Below the pieces are notes generated by a model. The model did not search any database, was not told where the DNA came from, and was given only the letters and a program-made list of their open reading frames with translations. From assembly GCA_902580505.1 (NCBI GenBank), contig CACHLB010000002.1, positions 1 to 64,000 of the forward strand: 64,000 nucleotides of DNA, given 5' to 3'. This DNA comes from an uncultured Pelagibacteraceae bacterium. Lineage in GTDB: Bacteria > Pseudomonadota > Alphaproteobacteria > Pelagibacterales > Pelagibacteraceae. Of this stretch, positions 60,993-64,000 are shown in pieces (within the stretch, counting starts at the first letter, position 1; each line of letters starts with the position of its first letter). The translations under genes were made by a program, and so were the position numbers.

Positions 60993-62753
60993 ATGACTGT
61001 TTATTCTGCACCTGTGAAAGATATGATGTTCTTATTTGAACATTTAAAAGATAATAAAAATTATAACGAAATTGAAAAATATAAAGAAGTTACTTCTGAT
61101 CTAGTAAAAGATATATTAGAGGAAGCTGCAAAAATTAATGAAGAAATGCTTCTTCCTTTAGCAAAAGCTGGAGACGAAAATCCTTGTGTCTATGAAAATG
61201 GAGTAGTTAGAACCCCTCCAGGTTATAAAGAGGCATATTCAAAATTTATTGAAGATGGATGGGTATCTTTAACTTGTGATCCAAAATACGGTGGTCAAGG
61301 AATGCCGAAAACTGTAAGTGCTTTTTTTGATGAAATGCTTTCATCATCAAGTTTATCTTTTAAATTATATAGTGAATTAAGTATAGGTGCATACAATTGT
61401 ATTTTGAGTCATGCAACTGAAGAAATTAAAAACACATATCTTCCTAAAATTGTTGAGGGTAAATGGAGTGGGACAATGTGTTTAACAGAACCTCAGTGTG
61501 GAACAGATTTAGGATTAATTAAAACAAAGGCAATTAAAAATGAAAATGGCACTTATAATTTAAGTGGACAAAAAATTTTTATTACATCTGGTGATCATGA
61601 TTTGACTGAAAATATTATACACCTTGTTTTAGCAAGAACGCAGGACGCTCCAAAAGGAACGAAAGGGATAAGTTTATTTTTAGTACCAAAATATGAAATT
61701 AATGAAGACGGTTCAATTGGTCCAAGAAATGGAGTCAATACTGTTTCAATTGAATCAAAAATGGGTATTAAAGGTTCACCTGCATGTGTATTAAGTTTTG
61801 ATGATGCCAAAGGTTATATGATCGGACCAGAGAACAAAGGTTTAAATTCTATGTTTACAATGATGAACTTAGAAAGAATCGTTGTCGGCATACAAGGACT
61901 AGGTCTATCTGAAACAGCTTATCAAACTGCTTTAAGTTATTCGAAAGAGAGAAAGCAAGGTAAATCAAATAATAATTCTAATGGAGAAACAGATTTAATC
62001 ATTAAGCATGCAGATATAAGAAGAAGTTTATTAAATATGAAGTCTATAATTGAGGGAGAAAGATCCTTATCTTTTTGGATGGCTCAGCAAGTAGATGTAA
62101 GCTTAAGTCATAGTTCGGAGGAAGTAAAAAAAGATGCATCGGATATTGTAGGTCTTATGACGCCTGTAATTAAGTCATTTTTTACAGATATGGGTATGGA
62201 AATAACCAATGAAGCAATTCAGGTTTTTGGTGGATATGGTTATACAAAAGACCAAGGGATAGAACAATTATTTAGAGATAATAGAATTACACCTATTTAT
62301 GAAGGAACTAATTCAGTGCAGGCAATTGATTTTGTATTTAGAAAAATAAGTCAGAAAAAAGTTTTTGATAATTTTATGAAATATGTAGAAACAGAAATTC
62401 AAGATTGTTCAAAAGTAGATAAATTAAATGAACATGTAAAAAAAATATCTGAATTAAAAAATATATTGTCAGATTTCACTGACTGGATATCTCCTAATGG
62501 TAACACACCAAAAGACGATATAAGCGCATCATGTAACGATTATTTAAGATTTTTTGGTTATTTTTGTCTTTCATTTATATGGCTAAAGACAATGAGAAAA
62601 AGCTATGAAAATTTGGAAAATAATAAAGAGTTTTATGAAGATAAATTAAATACAGGAAATTACTATTTTGATAAAATTTTGCCTAGAGCTGAGAGCCATT
62701 ATAAATCTGCTATTTCTGGTAGTAAATATACTATGAGCGCAAAATTTAACTGA
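60993..62753 (+). CDS. dmdC: Acyl-CoA dehydrogenase, DmdC-like (methylmercaptopropionyl-CoA dehydrogenase)
   Basis: A 586-residue FAD acyl-CoA dehydrogenase of the long type. It starts YSAPVKDMMFLFEHL and shows MCLTEPQCGTDLG and FITSGDHDLTENI (FAD/substrate loops), GLNSMFTMMNLERI, AIQVFGGYGYTKDQGIEQLFRDNRI and the catalytic Glu in IYEGTNSVQAID. Length, N-terminus and partner gene fit DmdC, which oxidises methylmercaptopropionyl-CoA in the DMSP demethylation pathway. A general long acyl-CoA dehydrogenase is the alternative. It overlaps the next gene by one base (TGATG). Confidence 0.75.
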   Translation: MTVYSAPVKDMMFLFEHLKDNKNYNEIEKYKEVTSDLVKDILEEAAKINEEMLLPLAKAGDENPCVYENGVVRTPPGYKEAYSKFIEDGWVSLTCDPKYGGQGMPKTVSAFFDEMLSSSSLSFKLYSELSIGAYNCILSHATEEIKNTYLPKIVEGKWSGTMCLTEPQCGTDLGLIKTKAIKNENGTYNLSGQKIFITSGDHDLTENIIHLVLARTQDAPKGTKGISLFLVPKYEINEDGSIGPRNGVNTVSIESKMGIKGSPACVLSFDDAKGYMIGPENKGLNSMFTMMNLERIVVGIQGLGLSETAYQTALSYSKERKQGKSNNNSNGETDLIIKHADIRRSLLNMKSIIEGERSLSFWMAQQVDVSLSHSSEEVKKDASDIVGLMTPVIKSFFTDMGMEITNEAIQVFGGYGYTKDQGIEQLFRDNRITPIYEGTNSVQAIDFVFRKISQKKVFDNFMKYVETEIQDCSKVDKLNEHVKKISELKNILSDFTDWISPNGNTPKDDISASCNDYLRFFGYFCLSFIWLKTMRKSYENLENNKEFYEDKLNTGNYYFDKILPRAESHYKSAISGSKYTMSAKFN

Positions 62754-64000
62754 TGAACAAATATAATCAGAACTTAGATAAAAATCCTTCAAATTATGTC
62801 CCTTTAACGCCGCTAAGCTTTCTAGAAAGAGCGAAAGACATTTATCCAAATTACGAAGCTTTAGTATATGAAACAAAATCTTTTACATGGACGGAAGTAT
62901 TTAAAAGGTGTATCAAATTTGCAAGTGCACTAGAGAAAATTGGTATTGTTGAAGGAGATACAGTTTCAGTTATGACCTTTAACACTCCAGAGATTTTCGA
63001 GGCACATTACTCTGTTCCTATGACAGGAGCTGTTTTAAATACAATTAATTCAAGACTTGATGCAAAAACTGTTGCTTATATTTTAGAACACAGTGAAGCA
63101 AAAGTATTAATAATAGACAGGCAATTACATGCTGTTGCAGAAAAGGCTTTATCAACTTTAAAGGACAAACCAATTATAATTGATGTTCAAGACGATTTTG
63201 CAGATCAATCCTTATTAAAAAAAATTGGAGATAGAGAATATGAGGAATTTTTAAATACTGGCGATGAAAATTATATTTGGAAAAAACCAAAGGATGAGTG
63301 GCAAGCGATTTCTTTAAGTTATACATCTGGAACAACTGGAAATCCAAAAGGTGTTGTTTATCATCATAGAGGTTCTTATTTAATGTCAACAGGTAGTGCC
63401 GTTGCTTGGAATATGCCAAATAGATTAAATTTTTTAACAGTTGTACCAATGTTCCACTGTAATGGATGGGGGTATCCGTGGACAATACCAATGTTAAATG
63501 GAAAAACAGTTTGTTTAAGAGCGATTGATGTAAAAAAAATATTTGAATTAATTGAAAAGCATGACATTACCCATTTTGGAGGTGCACCTATTGTACTTAA
63601 TATGATAACAGGTGCATCACAAAATGATATCAAAGAATTAAAAAACAAAGTTTATGTTTTAACTGCTGGAGCACCACCTCCAAGTATAATTTTCAAAAAA
63701 ATGAAAGCATTAGGATTTGAGGTAATGCATGTCTATGGTTTAACAGAAACATATGGACATGTTTTACAATGTGCTTGGAATGATGAATGGAATGGTTTTG
63801 AAGAAGATAAAATTAATGAAATTAAAGCAAGGCAAGGTGTGAGATTTCCAAACACAGAAGGAGTGGTTGTTTTAGATCCAGAAACTATGAAACCCATACC
63901 TAAGGATGGAGAAACCATTGGCGAGATAATGATCAAAGGTAATGTTGTTATGAAAGGGTATTTTAAAGATAAAGAGGCCACTGAAAAGGCTATGAAAGAT
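62753..64000 (+). CDS. dmdB: Acyl-CoA ligase, DmdB-like (cut by the right edge)
   Basis: At least 416 codons of an AMP-forming ligase; the C-terminal part runs off the window. It starts at an ATG overlapping the TGA of the dehydrogenase gene. Motifs are SYTSGTTGNPKGVVYHH, the substrate region VVPMFHCNGWGYPW, and VYGLTETYGHVLQC. The FHCNGWGYPW pattern and the tight coupling to a DmdC-like gene suggest the methylmercaptopropionate-CoA ligase DmdB; a medium-chain fatty acid ligase is the alternative. Confidence 0.75.
   Translation, partial: MNKYNQNLDKNPSNYVPLTPLSFLERAKDIYPNYEALVYETKSFTWTEVFKRCIKFASALEKIGIVEGDTVSVMTFNTPEIFEAHYSVPMTGAVLNTINSRLDAKTVAYILEHSEAKVLIIDRQLHAVAEKALSTLKDKPIIIDVQDDFADQSLLKKIGDREYEEFLNTGDENYIWKKPKDEWQAISLSYTSGTTGNPKGVVYHHRGSYLMSTGSAVAWNMPNRLNFLTVVPMFHCNGWGYPWTIPMLNGKTVCLRAIDVKKIFELIEKHDITHFGGAPIVLNMITGASQNDIKELKNKVYVLTAGAPPPSIIFKKMKALGFEVMHVYGLTETYGHVLQCAWNDEWNGFEEDKINEIKARQGVRFPNTEGVVVLDPETMKPIPKDGETIGEIMIKGNVVMKGYFKDKEATEKAMKD

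Noticed and set aside
1-64000. CRISPR arrays, insertion sequences, phage genes, tRNA or rRNA genes
   Set aside because: No regularly spaced repeats, transposase or integrase frames, or tRNA cloverleaf with TTCRA arm were found; the GGTTCGCCC in the ffh leader is a UUCG-capped hairpin, not a T-arm.

Overview
The window is AT-rich, tightly packed bacterial DNA. Start and stop codons of neighbours often overlap by 1 to 20 bases and no gene-free gap exceeds about 170 bases. Gene content and protein flavour (Lys/Asn/Ile-rich, short alphaproteobacterial-type enzymes, many single-copy transporters, a putative DMSP-degradation gene pair at the right edge) point to a streamlined marine alphaproteobacterium of the SAR11 / Pelagibacterales type. 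I see no rRNA, tRNA, insertion sequence, phage gene or CRISPR array.

Layout. 1-3.2 kb: the end of a gene entering from the left, a MORN-repeat secreted protein, a glycosyltransferase-like gene that looks frameshifted, and tsaD. 3.2-7.1 kb: hemC-hemD, an MscS channel, a YggT protein and folD. 7.1-10.9 kb: a YbbA/YbbP-type ABC exporter divergent from a TesA-like esterase whose start codon overlaps the ATPase start. 10.9-21.5 kb: housekeeping and stress genes, including two very different photolyase-family proteins (one with a DUF2256 mini-gene), argG, an IalB-like protein, aldo/keto reductase, Bax-inhibitor-1 protein, DUF2794, YciB/IspZ and HspQ. 21.7-26.3 kb: cytochrome c maturation genes ccmC-D-E-F-G-H, then a PagL-like outer-membrane protein.

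26.3-49.3 kb is the metabolically distinctive part. It holds two tandem FMN alpha-hydroxy-acid oxidases, an aminotransferase, a GlcD/D-lactate-dehydrogenase-like flavoprotein, a D-2-hydroxyacid dehydrogenase, a zinc alcohol dehydrogenase, an ABC importer with two complementary half-degenerate ATPases, an amidase, and a TRAP transporter with a TakP-like (2-oxo acid) receptor and oversized membrane subunits. A reverse-strand operon follows: gamma-glutamyltransferase/oxamate-hydrolase-like enzyme, oxalate-CoA-ligase-like enzyme and PanE-like reductase. Together these suggest uptake and interconversion of small 2-hydroxy and 2-oxo acids (glycolate/glyoxylate/lactate/oxalate type). This is inference from families and proximity.

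49.4-52.9 kb: MFS and EamA transporters, an alpha/beta hydrolase and an unknown secreted protein. 52.9-57.8 kb: ftsY and dapF (reverse), then ffh, rpsP, trmD, rplS (forward; rimM is absent between rpsP and trmD). Directly in front of ffh lies a roughly 100-base, GC-richer segment that folds on paper into a four-helix RNA with a pseudoknot. It has its own promoter-like boxes and its closing helix sits where the ffh ribosome binding site should be. 57.8-61.0 kb: leuC-leuD-leuB. 61.0-64.0 kb: an acyl-CoA dehydrogenase and an acyl-CoA ligase (cut by the window end) that resemble DmdC and DmdB of DMSP demethylation.

The best candidates for something undescribed are the ffh leader RNA, a 16-bp hairpin with a pyrimidine-rich loop ahead of the ccm operon, a photolyase-like protein whose antenna-like domain appears to sit at the C-terminus, and the TRAP large permease with a 330-residue coiled-coil tail.
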